The notes under the pieces were generated by a model that was not told where the DNA came from, searched no databases, and saw only the letters and a program-made list of their open reading frames with translations. Source: Stentor roeselii (Eukaryota > Ciliophora > Heterotrichea > Heterotrichida > Stentoridae). Taken from it: DNA of 64,000 nt. The position numbers and the translations under genes were made by a program. The stretch is taken from positions 123,360 through 187,359 of the forward strand of contig RSEH01000049.1 in the NCBI GenBank assembly GCA_006503475.1. The letters are read 5' to 3'. This document shows, in pieces, positions 26,994 through 35,718 of the stretch. Every line of letters starts with the position of its first letter. The stretch's first letter is position 1.

Positions 26994-27013
26994 TAATAGT
27001 CAATAAATACGAA
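26994..27013. promoter_or_regulatory. 20-bp divergent promoter
   Basis: Two opposite ATGs are separated by 20 bases reading TAATAGTCAATAAATACGAA after the CAT of the minus gene. No room exists for separate upstream promoters, so promoter elements must reach into both ORFs. Confidence 0.45.
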
Positions 27014-27376
27014 ATGGGTTGCTGTGAATGTGTTCATTCAGAAAGAGAGAAGATGTTTTCTATATTAAGTCCAGAAGAAGCTCATGAAAAAACGGAAGTG
27101 AAAAAAATTTCAACTTGTAAAGAAAGTTCTGACACTCATAAAACTTTTGAATCAATGGCTGGAGTCAAAGGGAAAAATGTTTGTAGTAAAAGTGGAGATG
27201 GAGGAAATGAAGTTAAAGAAGCTGATACTTTGAAAAATGATAGCTTTTTGAATAGAAAATCTGCGGAATTGGGACATGAAGGAACTGATGAAGTGAGAAT
27301 CATGGGATTGCCTGAGTATTCTAGTAATTCTAGTCTTGCCTCGTGGAAACCTACTAAAAATATGATAAAAGAGTAA
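27014..27376 (+). CDS. Small acylated protein, unknown
   Basis: A 120-residue protein starting MGCCECVHSEREK. Gly2 and Cys3, Cys4 and Cys6 fit dual acylation. The rest is charged and Ser/Lys-rich with no fold signature and no membrane span. It may be a membrane-anchored adaptor or disordered signalling tether. It closes with TAA; no 15-nt intron that would extend it was found. Confidence 0.6.
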   Translation: MGCCECVHSEREKMFSILSPEEAHEKTEVKKISTCKESSDTHKTFESMAGVKGKNVCSKSGDGGNEVKEADTLKNDSFLNRKSAELGHEGTDEVRIMGLPEYSSNSSLASWKPTKNMIKE

Positions 27377-27471
27377 GTTGGTTGTTTTAATTTGAAGGAG
27401 TAAAGAATTAATCTTTCCTTTTAAAAATCTTAAGTCTTAACACTATTAAATCCTTCTAAAATAAAAATAAT

Positions 27472-28968
27472 TTACAATTCCTTTAAAACAAAACCTTTAC
27501 TCTGCATCCTTTTCTTTTGAGGCGAGTTTCCCCGATTGAAAAACCTTAAAATCCAAGGATGTTCCAAAGCCTGTCGAGGCGAAGGTCGTTTCCTGGGGTC
27601 CCAAACAAGTAAAAACTCCAGAAACTCCAAAAAAAGTAAATCATCAGTTCTCAAAACATCCTGAAAACTTCTACTTCCAGGTGTTCTAATCTTTCCCCTA
27701 GAATTCGGAACAACTCTTAATTCCCCCTTGCTATCAAAAAAAACCTTTTTCCTGGTGCTAACAGCGACAAGGTCTTTATCAGGCATTCCAAAAACCTCAG
27801 CAATTCTCAAAAACTGTTCCTGTTCATTTTCTCCAGGGAAAATAGGATACCCTGCATGAATTTCACCCAAGACGCAAGCCAAACTCCACATATCAATACT
27901 GCAAGTATAAGGAACACCCAACATGATCTCTGGTGCCCTGTAGAACCTAGACTGAATATAAGTGTAAATTCTTTGATTCGCGTAACACCCTGAGCCAAAG
28001 TCAATTATTTTAATTCCAGATTTGTTTGAATTTTTTAGTAAAATATTCTCAGGTTTCAAGTCACAGTGAATAATGTTCAAGGAACTTGTGAAGTCTAAAC
28101 TTGTTAATAACTGAACTGCGAACTTTGCTACTAATGAAGTCTTTATACGAGAAAAACCGTTGATTTTAATAAATTCGAATAGGTTCATTGAAAGAAGCTC
28201 GAAAACCATCCACAGGTGAGAACGGAAAAGAAAGTTTCGAATTATTTTCACTATGTTGAACTCCTCGTTTAGGTCTTTTGATTTCATGTCTTCTAAAAGA
28301 CGAACTTCTACAAGACCTTGTTTGTGGTAACGCTTTTTGTTTTTTATCACTTTTATGGCGAAGGTCTCTTTTGATTTGTGGTCAAAACATTTGCAGACTT
28401 GACCGAATGAACCTTTTCCCAGAAATGAAAGGATTTCGTAACGGTATTCGATGTGGTCACCGATGAAAATGTTGTAGTCACCTTTGTCGTTGTCGTAGCC
28501 TCGGTTGAAACTTGGGTCTTGTAAAGGCTTGTGGCAAGTCCGAAAATAGTAAATTTGAGGGTAGTCGAAAATTTCTAGCAACTCGTGCTCTGATAGGGTT
28601 TCTTTGAAACTCTCTATTGCTTGCTCGGGGGTCATTGGGAATTGTGGTCTTGGAGGCAAACTATGTTCCACAATTCTCGCCCTAGAACTTTTAATAGCAA
28701 CATTGGAAGGACTATACATCGACAAGTTAAGTCTCCTAATAGCCCTAGTAGAATTAAGCACTTTAAGTTTTCTCCTCGAAGTAGAGCTCTGTTCCTGTTG
28801 ATTAAAATTCTTGACATGAATCATAGGAATTTTCACCTTCTTAATAGTCTCACTAGAAAAGTTATTCCCAGCATGAATATTTTCCCTAGTCCTATTCAAA
28901 GGTTTCTGATTCATATTATCAGACGAGTTCAATCTTCTTACCCTAAGCCCAGGAGGTTTAGCCGACAT
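27472..28968 (-). CDS. DYRK-family protein kinase (first copy)
   Basis: A 498-residue protein with a disordered basic N-terminus (about residues 1-150), then a DYRK homology box-like segment (GDYNIFIGDHIEYRYEILSF) and a complete kinase domain (about 175-475). Motifs: glycine loop LGKGSFGQVCKC, AIKVIKN Lys, NIIHCDLKPENILL, IIDFGSGC, and the DYRK activation loop YTYIQSRFYRAPEIMLG, with the Tyr-x-Tyr that autophosphorylates in this family. All catalytic residues are present. DYRKs act in cell-cycle exit, cytoskeleton and growth control. A paralog lies at 38121-39614 and a decayed third copy at about 48840-49800. Confidence 0.93.
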   Translation of the reverse strand: MSAKPPGLRVRRLNSSDNMNQKPLNRTRENIHAGNNFSSETIKKVKIPMIHVKNFNQQEQSSTSRRKLKVLNSTRAIRRLNLSMYSPSNVAIKSSRARIVEHSLPPRPQFPMTPEQAIESFKETLSEHELLEIFDYPQIYYFRTCHKPLQDPSFNRGYDNDKGDYNIFIGDHIEYRYEILSFLGKGSFGQVCKCFDHKSKETFAIKVIKNKKRYHKQGLVEVRLLEDMKSKDLNEEFNIVKIIRNFLFRSHLWMVFELLSMNLFEFIKINGFSRIKTSLVAKFAVQLLTSLDFTSSLNIIHCDLKPENILLKNSNKSGIKIIDFGSGCYANQRIYTYIQSRFYRAPEIMLGVPYTCSIDMWSLACVLGEIHAGYPIFPGENEQEQFLRIAEVFGMPDKDLVAVSTRKKVFFDSKGELRVVPNSRGKIRTPGSRSFQDVLRTDDLLFLEFLEFLLVWDPRKRPSPRQALEHPWILRFFNRGNSPQKKRMQSKGFVLKEL

Positions 28969-28985
28969 GTTTATTTGAAAATCTA

Positions 28986-30086
28986 TTAGCTATTCGCCGT
29001 CTCGAAGTCCTTCATGAACTGCGCAAGAGCAGCAGCTCCTTCCATCGGCATTCCATTATAAACCGAGGCCCTAAGCCCTCCAACTGATCGATGCCCTGCA
29101 AGAGTCGAAAGTTTTACTTTTTCAGCTTCAGCTAAAAATTTCTTCTCAAGGCTTTCCCCGCCTTTGATTAAAAAAGGAATATTCATCTTTGACCTATACC
29201 GAGGGTCAACTGGATTACTGTAAAATCCATTTGAAGCAGAAATGACGTCATAGACAAGTCCCGCTTTCTGAATGGCTTGAGTGTGAAAAGCTTCAAGTCC
29301 TCCATGTCTTTTCATGTAATCAAAGTAAAGCCCACACATATAAATCGAGAAGCAAGGAGGTGTATTGTAAAGAGAGTTGTTGTCAGCTTGAGTCTTCCAG
29401 TCACACATTGTTGGAGTGATTTTTAAAGAGTGACCTAAAAGGTCTTCCCTTACAATCACAATAGTAACACCAGCAGGTCCTGCATTTTTTTGAGCCCCTG
29501 CATAGACAACGGCGTGTTTACTGATATCGACTGGTTTACTTAAGAAGTTGCTGCTCATGTCAGCGACAATTGGAACATTTCCTATCTTTTCAAGCATTTC
29601 TTCAGTCAAGTCGAATTCAAGTCCATGAATAGTTTCATTTGCACAGTAATGGAAATAAGCACTTTCTTGATTTACTGTCCAAGTACTTGCTTCAGGGACT
29701 GATGTGAAGTTAGTTGGTTTTCCTGAAGCTACTATTTGAACATCGCAGTACTTTGAAGCTTCTTGTGCTGCTTTTTCACTCCAAGCGCCAGTCACCAGGT
29801 AACTTGCTGATGTTTTTTCTCGCAGAAGGTTGAGAGGAATGCAGGCGAATTGAAGGGAACCTCCTCCTTGCATTAGAAGGATTTTGTAGTTTGATGGAAT
29901 GTTTAGAAGGTCTCGAAGGTCTGACAGGGCCTTGTTGTGCACTGTCTCGAAGGGCTTGCTTCGATGAGACATCTCCATTATGCTCATTCCTGTGTTTGAG
30001 AAATTCACTAACTCGCGTTGTGCCGTTTCTAACACCTCCACTGGAAGCATTGACGGACCTGCCGAGAAGTTGAATATTCTTTCCAT
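28986..30086 (-). CDS. SERC: Phosphoserine aminotransferase
   Basis: Read from the ATG at 30086 (MERIFNFSAGPSMLP) the protein has 366 residues, the usual size for the family; an upstream in-frame ATG would add 7. This is a PLP enzyme that converts 3-phosphohydroxypyruvate and glutamate to phosphoserine in serine biosynthesis. The PLP lysine is Lys200 in VVYAGAQKNAGPAG. The GGGSLQF and SHRSKPFE motifs, which bind cofactor and phosphate, and the C-terminal GHRSVGGLRASVYN are all present. It looks fully functional. The stop is 17 bp from the DYRK start on the same strand. Confidence 0.97.
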   Translation of the reverse strand: MERIFNFSAGPSMLPVEVLETAQRELVNFSNTGMSIMEMSHRSKPFETVHNKALSDLRDLLNIPSNYKILLMQGGGSLQFACIPLNLLREKTSASYLVTGAWSEKAAQEASKYCDVQIVASGKPTNFTSVPEASTWTVNQESAYFHYCANETIHGLEFDLTEEMLEKIGNVPIVADMSSNFLSKPVDISKHAVVYAGAQKNAGPAGVTIVIVREDLLGHSLKITPTMCDWKTQADNNSLYNTPPCFSIYMCGLYFDYMKRHGGLEAFHTQAIQKAGLVYDVISASNGFYSNPVDPRYRSKMNIPFLIKGGESLEKKFLAEAEKVKLSTLAGHRSVGGLRASVYNGMPMEGAAALAQFMKDFETANS

Positions 30087-30107
30087 TATTAGCCATGAAT
30101 ATTTCAT

Positions 30108-30287
30108 TGTTTGCTTGTGGATTGGAAATGGAGTGTGGATTGATTTTTTAGGGTTTTGGGGGGAAATTAGGGGTAATTTTAGAGGGAAGGAGATTTGATT
30201 TGAGAGAGTTTGTAAATTGATTAATGGGATTTTTTTGGATTTTTTTTAGTTTTTAGGGTTTTTTGGATTTTTTTGGGATTGGAGTGG
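30108..30287 (-). promoter_or_regulatory. G-depleted leader of the phosphoserine aminotransferase gene
   Basis: The plus strand shows no C from 30121 to 30287 by eye, so the coding strand has no G for 167 bases. It mirrors the plus-strand leaders at 1101, 8041 and 15661. It shows that the skew follows gene direction rather than chromosome strand. Confidence 0.55.
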
Positions 30288-30387
30288 CTTAATTTATGAC
30301 TTTCTTATAAGTATGATAATTATTTACTAGTAATTCCTTTGCTGATACTTTATGTTTATTTTACAGGTTAATAAATAACTTACATTA

Positions 30388-30900
30388 TTAAACTCGTGTC
30401 TTTGTCTTTTCTTGTATGAAGCTAAAACAGTCATTCACTCTTTCCTTTGTAATGGAGTTTCCTAAGATGATTTTAAAAGGTTGAGAGATTTTCCTCTTGT
30501 CCAATTCCAACGCTCTCTTCAAATCGTCCTTTGAAACACTTCCAGGTTGGTCATGTTTATTAAAAAAAAACGAAATTGGCTTATTTTTCAACATCGGGTG
30601 TTTGAAAAAATCATGAATCACGTCCTTCACCAAAAAAATCCTGTCTTTGTCAGTGCAGTCAATCATGAATATCACGCCAATTGCATCTGCTGTGAAAAAA
30701 TCCCACATTTGGCGATATCGATAACCTCCTCCACAGTCGTAAACTATTCCTTTCCCGCCTTGAGGTAAAAGAATTTCAAGAATCTCGAAACCTAATGTGG
30801 GGTATGTTTCGATGATTCCGTCTTGGGGAGCGTTCTTGAAATGGGTCATCATTGTTGATTTACCTGAATGGTCCAGACCGACGAGAAGGACTGACATCAT
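30388..30900 (-). CDS. ARF/ARL-like small GTPase with altered switch II
   Basis: Read from MMSVLLVG (start 30900) it has 170 residues, typical for ARL proteins. P-loop GLDHSGKST (residues 8-16), switch I Thr35, G3 DCGGGYRYRQMW (55-66) and G4 NKHD (114-117) are recognisable. The Gln that normally follows the second Gly of G3 (the catalytic Gln71 of ARF1) is replaced by Gly59, which should lower intrinsic or GAP-driven hydrolysis, or change its mechanism. There is no N-terminal myristoylation helix, as in several ciliary ARLs. An alternative ATG-less extension upstream was ignored. Confidence 0.85.
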   Translation of the reverse strand: MMSVLLVGLDHSGKSTMMTHFKNAPQDGIIETYPTLGFEILEILLPQGGKGIVYDCGGGYRYRQMWDFFTADAIGVIFMIDCTDKDRIFLVKDVIHDFFKHPMLKNKPISFFFNKHDQPGSVSKDDLKRALELDKRKISQPFKIILGNSITKERVNDCFSFIQEKTKTRV

Positions 30901-31011
30901 TTTATTTATTAAGAGGATTCTATGATTCCTCAAAATACCCTAAACTGAATCACCAAATTGAAAAATCTCCTCCAAAGCCATCCTCTTACCATACACTAAA
31001 AAGCATAAATC

Positions 31012-34000
31012 TTAATTTCCTAGATCTTCTCTCGACAAATTTTTCTTCAAAGTACTACTCGTTCCATAATTCCTAACCCTAGGTGAGTCAGTAGTCGAAT
31101 TAGTAGGAGTGGACCTTCCACTTTTCGCACCTCCAAACTTATACTCATCAAAACTAAGTCCACTTTCACTTTTTTTATTTCCCCTCGGCCTGGGAGTCCT
31201 TAATCTTTCAATTTCCCTTTTATACTCCTCTTGTTTTTTCATCAAATAATTCGCCTGCTGCTGAGCTTCAGTGACTCTTGCAAGAATTTCATCTTTTTCA
31301 AGAGCCCACTTGACCCTTTCCTTTTCCGCCTGAAGGAAAATCTGTGACTTTTGTTGATCAATTTCTTTGATTTTCTTATCACTTTCATTGATTTTACTTT
31401 TCCATTCATCTCTTTCCTTTGAAAACTTCTCAATAATCGCATTAAGTGCTGATTCTTTAGAGTGCTTTTCGAACTGAATATCTTTCAGGTACTTTTTTTC
31501 ATTTTCCACATGATTCTGTAGTTTTTTCTCAAAAGCAGCAGCTGAATTAAGCCTTTCACGTCTTTCAGTATCAAGATCTTCAGTTAAAGTTTGAAGATTT
31601 CTTTCAAGTTGTCTATTTTTATCCCTTATTTCCTTTATAGTGAGTTCATATCTATTTTGCATGTCATTCATCTGTGCATTATACCGAGTTTCAAGACTTG
31701 AAATTAAAGTACTTGCGCTATTTTCTTGTTTTTCTCTTTCACTGCTATGTTTTTTCTTCAACTCGTCAATGATCTGGTCGAACTTCTCCTGAGCGGCCGT
31801 CATTTCTTTTCTCGAATAATCCCGTTGTTGAATTAAAAAGTTGAACTTATTCTCCCAGAGATTTTTGTCTCTATCATAAGTTTGTTGCTTGGCAGTTACT
31901 TCTCGTTCAAGTTTTGAAATTTGAAGCTTTAAACTTTCACTTTCGCCTGAAGTTGAAGGAAGTGGCTGAGGGGAGCAGGTGCTTAGTTGATTTTGAAGGG
32001 ATTGAATGGACTCTTGGTAGTATTGCTCGATTTCTAAACGTTTACGCTCTGAGTAGTTTAGTTTCTCTTCTAAAACGGCTCTTTCACGCTCGAAGGCTGA
32101 GGTTTGTTTGGAATGAGTCGATTCCAGGCTTTTTAAGGTTTTTTTCTTTTCTTCGAGTTTTTTTGAAAGGACTTCTTTTTCTTTTTCTAGACGTTGGAGG
32201 TTGAAGGTGTTGAAAACTGTTGAATTTTCTTTTGTGGAACTTGTTGATTCTTTTAAACGCTTTTCCAGGTCGGATACGGTTTCTTGAAGGTCTTTTACAC
32301 GTTGGTTTAGCAGGTCGTTTTCGTTTGTTGCTAGGGCTAGGTCTCTTTTGGACTTGTTTGTGGATTTCGTGTGCTCGTTGTAAATGTTTTCGTATTTTTC
32401 GTTGATTTGTAAGAATTTTTCAGTTAGTTCGGATTTTTCTTTTGTTGATTTGCATGATAGGTCTTCCAATTCTTTAGTCTTTCCCTGCAAAGCCGCGACA
32501 TTTTTTTCGAGTTCATATTTCTGCGAAATAATAACACGCTCCTTACCAGCGAGTTCATCAGTAAGTCCCTCTAATTTCTTGATAAGTTCTACTTTTTGCA
32601 AGGTGTTACTTTCCATGATCTCAGCAACTTCCTTAGAATGAGCTTGACTAGCATTTGCCATTTGTTCCTTAAGTCCAGCAATATAAGTATCAAGATTATT
32701 CATTCTTTCAGCATTAATTGCAAGACTTTCATTTAAATTCTTCATTTCATTCGCGTAGTAATTTTCCATCTCAGAAAACTCCTCGTTTAAAGAAGCTATG
32801 TCCTCCAAATATGAAGATTTTTCGCTGCTTAGTCTTTCCTGTAACTCTTCTACAGTTTCACTGAGTCTTTTTTCGAATTTTGCCCTTTCATCTAAGATTT
32901 TTTGCTCAAGACGACTTTTTTCTTGCTCGAAAAAAGTCTTCAGCTGGCTTATGTGAAGATCGCTTTTTGCTTTCATGTTTTCGATGTCGTCGGAGTTTGA
33001 TTTAATCAGTTGTTCGACTTCTTTTTCTAGTTCTGATACTCGCATACGAAGTCTGGGGTCTTCTTCATTTTCAGCTCGACTGGCCAGATCAGCTAAAAGT
33101 TTACTCTTAATCGCTAAAGCCTCATTAAGCGAATCCTTCAAGGCCTTTTCCTTATACGTAAAGTCATTTCTTTCCAGTTTCAACTTCAACTCAAGTTCAT
33201 TTTTGGCATCAAGCAAATCATCAATGCGACTATTCAACAATACCTTTTCAGTTTCATGATCTTTAGCAATTCGAGCAAGTTCTTCAGACTGTTCAGCTTT
33301 AATCTTCTGTAAATTATCAACTTTAACAGGTTCTTTTGTATCAAAATTAAAAAATCTAGCTTCAAAGTTCCTCTTCTCCTCAGCTCTCCTCGATTTCTGC
33401 TCATCAATCTCCTGCTCTAAAAATTCAATTTTCTGAGTAAAAATCGCAGAATCCTGAGAAGCTTTTTCTTGAAGTCCACGAAAATCATCTTCTAAATTTT
33501 TCACTTTTTTTTCACTTTCCTCAAGTTTCACTCGCAATCTGAAGATTTCTTGTTGTTTGTCCTGATCAAGAACAGCAAGTTTTCCTGAAACTTCATCTTC
33601 TTTTTGTTTTAACTTCCTTGAAAGCAGTTCTATTTGAGAGTTAAGGTCGGACTTCTGTGAATTCCAGTCAATTTGGCTTTCAGTTAAATTTTGTTTCAGT
33701 TCTTCTAAAATCGATTCTTTTGTATCAAGCTCAGATTCCAAGTCTTTCAAATCTTGCGACTTTGAATCAAGTTTTTCTTGAAGCTTTGCAACAAGTCCTT
33801 CGTATTTTACTTGTAAAGTCTTGGCAGAGGCTTGATTTTCATTTTTTATTTCTTTCATCTTTTCATTGCTGCCTTTTTCTCGAGTTTTGAGGTCTTCCAA
33901 GGCATTTTCAAGGATTTTTATCTTTTGAGTAGCTAAGGCTTTTTCTTCATCGACTTCTGAGCGTTTTCTGAGTAGTTCTCTTTCAAGTTCCTTGATTTTT

Positions 34001-35718
34001 TCTAGATATTCCGCGTTTTTCGAAGAAAAACGCTCGACTTCTGCTTGGTTCTTTAGTTTTAAGGTCTCAGTTGACTCGCGGACGGAGGTTTCAAGTTTTT
34101 CTCTGTCCATCATGAGACTAGCGACTTGTTCTCGAAGAGCTTTTTCCCTTGCTAGAAGTTCAGAGCGTTCACTGGTGAAGAGTGAAGAAGACTTTTGAAA
34201 GGCGTTTTTTTCTTGAATTAATTGATCAGAAGTTGATTTTAAGTCTTTTTCAAGACGTGAGATGTGCTCAGATGTCAGGTCTTTGTGAACCATTAACTCG
34301 TTAGTCACGCCGTGAAGAGTGACTTCGCTGAATCGAAGGAGTTTTTCTTTGTAGAACTCTAAAAAAGTCTCCTTTTTAGGATTTCCTGGAAGTCTTTCGA
34401 AGTCCTTTTCGAGAAGTTTTAAATGTTTGTCAAATTCTTGAAGAGATGGAGAACCGGATTCTTTTAGTTTCGCTTCGATGCGGTCGAAGGCGTCTTTTAA
34501 AAAGGAAGTTGACTCTTTACGAATGATTGAAAAATTTTCTTCTTTAAAAATAGCAGCTTTTGAACTGATAAATGCGAGAAGGTCATTCAGGACTTTCGGG
34601 TCTTCAACCACTAAAAAGTTCTTCAAATGTGAAACTGCTTCATTTTTCGCTTTTTTATGAGTTTTTTTGAAGTTTTCGTCTGAAAGTGGTGTTTTTTTAA
34701 AGACGATCATATTTTTCTCATAGATTTCTTTAGCTTCATCCATAGCTTTTTTATTCTGCAACTTGCAGACCAAAGTCCAACTCGACTCAATATTAGGAAC
34801 GACTCCATTATTCATAGCATCAATATAAGAATCCACAAGATTCGAGAACATCTCTCCATTAAGTTCCTTTCCATTCAAACTTTTCGCCTGTACCTTGAAA
34901 ATAACCTTTTCCCTCAAAAGATGCACCTGCTGAACAAACTCAGTTCTTAAAGTTTCCAATTCCATATTATCCAAATTCTGCAAGTCCTGTTCTCTTTCAA
35001 TAGGTCTGACAAGTGTAGTGCAATCACGACTTTTAAAGAATTCAACAAGACACTTTCGGATTTTATTCTTTTCATTGTTGCCTGTTTCCAGTTGTTGTAA
35101 GGCTTTTTCAAGATATTCTTTAGGACTGATTGGCTGGTTCTCGCTGTTGACGAGTCGTAAGGTGAAGTCTCGCACGACCCACATGAATTCAGGGAAGTAT
35201 TCCGAGTAACTCACCCCTGAGGCTCCTGAACTGTTTAAGTGGATGTGCTTTGTGATGTTCACTACAAGGCTTAAGTTTGAAAGAGCGTTTTCGTCTATTG
35301 CGCCTACGGAGTTGTAAACGAAATATGAACTTAAAAGCACTGCAAGAGAAAAGATTCGCGTGTCGTGGTCTGTTGATTCGTCTAAAGCTCCAATTCCTTC
35401 GGAGTCGATTATTAGGATTGAACATGGACGACCGTCTTTTGTACGACCTTGAACTGCGAATGGCCAAATCCATAGACCTTTTGTGCAGGCGTTCACTGTT
35501 GGACCTACTGCGAAACCATTTCGCCGGTTGAGAAATACTCGATTTAGCAAATAAGACTTACCTGTTCGATATCTCCCAGCTACTGAAATCACGCCGATGG
35601 GTGCAGGTAAAGTTTTAAGGAAGTCGACAGCTTTAGGGTTGATATCGAAGAGACGGCTGCTGCTGCTGTACATGATTAAAGGAATCGCTCTCATTGATTC
35701 GAATGCCGGGTCAGTCAT
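31012..35718 (-). CDS. Guanylate-binding-protein GTPase fused to a very long coiled coil
   Basis: A 1568-residue protein. Residues 1-300 form a GBP/atlastin-type large G domain: P-loop GRYRTGKS (48-55), switch I Thr in TVNACTKGLW (74-83), DSEG (105-108), and the GBP-type Arg-Asp motif VVRD (181-184) in place of NKxD. A helical middle domain spans about 300-480. From about 480 to 1480 there is an almost unbroken coiled coil rich in Glu, Lys, Leu and Ser. A basic Ser/Thr-rich tail ends the protein. Animal GBPs are usually about 600 residues, so the added coiled coil (about 150 nm if fully extended) is notable. It probably self-assembles with GTP and acts on membranes or the cytoskeleton. Confidence 0.9.
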   Translation of the reverse strand: MTDPAFESMRAIPLIMYSSSSRLFDINPKAVDFLKTLPAPIGVISVAGRYRTGKSYLLNRVFLNRRNGFAVGPTVNACTKGLWIWPFAVQGRTKDGRPCSILIIDSEGIGALDESTDHDTRIFSLAVLLSSYFVYNSVGAIDENALSNLSLVVNITKHIHLNSSGASGVSYSEYFPEFMWVVRDFTLRLVNSENQPISPKEYLEKALQQLETGNNEKNKIRKCLVEFFKSRDCTTLVRPIEREQDLQNLDNMELETLRTEFVQQVHLLREKVIFKVQAKSLNGKELNGEMFSNLVDSYIDAMNNGVVPNIESSWTLVCKLQNKKAMDEAKEIYEKNMIVFKKTPLSDENFKKTHKKAKNEAVSHLKNFLVVEDPKVLNDLLAFISSKAAIFKEENFSIIRKESTSFLKDAFDRIEAKLKESGSPSLQEFDKHLKLLEKDFERLPGNPKKETFLEFYKEKLLRFSEVTLHGVTNELMVHKDLTSEHISRLEKDLKSTSDQLIQEKNAFQKSSSLFTSERSELLAREKALREQVASLMMDREKLETSVRESTETLKLKNQAEVERFSSKNAEYLEKIKELERELLRKRSEVDEEKALATQKIKILENALEDLKTREKGSNEKMKEIKNENQASAKTLQVKYEGLVAKLQEKLDSKSQDLKDLESELDTKESILEELKQNLTESQIDWNSQKSDLNSQIELLSRKLKQKEDEVSGKLAVLDQDKQQEIFRLRVKLEESEKKVKNLEDDFRGLQEKASQDSAIFTQKIEFLEQEIDEQKSRRAEEKRNFEARFFNFDTKEPVKVDNLQKIKAEQSEELARIAKDHETEKVLLNSRIDDLLDAKNELELKLKLERNDFTYKEKALKDSLNEALAIKSKLLADLASRAENEEDPRLRMRVSELEKEVEQLIKSNSDDIENMKAKSDLHISQLKTFFEQEKSRLEQKILDERAKFEKRLSETVEELQERLSSEKSSYLEDIASLNEEFSEMENYYANEMKNLNESLAINAERMNNLDTYIAGLKEQMANASQAHSKEVAEIMESNTLQKVELIKKLEGLTDELAGKERVIISQKYELEKNVAALQGKTKELEDLSCKSTKEKSELTEKFLQINEKYENIYNEHTKSTNKSKRDLALATNENDLLNQRVKDLQETVSDLEKRLKESTSSTKENSTVFNTFNLQRLEKEKEVLSKKLEEKKKTLKSLESTHSKQTSAFERERAVLEEKLNYSERKRLEIEQYYQESIQSLQNQLSTCSPQPLPSTSGESESLKLQISKLEREVTAKQQTYDRDKNLWENKFNFLIQQRDYSRKEMTAAQEKFDQIIDELKKKHSSEREKQENSASTLISSLETRYNAQMNDMQNRYELTIKEIRDKNRQLERNLQTLTEDLDTERRERLNSAAAFEKKLQNHVENEKKYLKDIQFEKHSKESALNAIIEKFSKERDEWKSKINESDKKIKEIDQQKSQIFLQAEKERVKWALEKDEILARVTEAQQQANYLMKKQEEYKREIERLRTPRPRGNKKSESGLSFDEYKFGGAKSGRSTPTNSTTDSPRVRNYGTSSTLKKNLSREDLGN

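Noticed and set aside
27360-27420. Possible intron extending the small acylated protein past 27376
   Set aside because: A GTAAG follows the stop region but no AG lies 15 or 16 bases on, unlike all four supported introns.
35189-35531. Antisense open frames within the GBP gene
   Set aside because: These and the many other short frames inside long genes are by-products of the real coding strand; they lack leaders and read as low-complexity or Arg/Leu-rich sequence.
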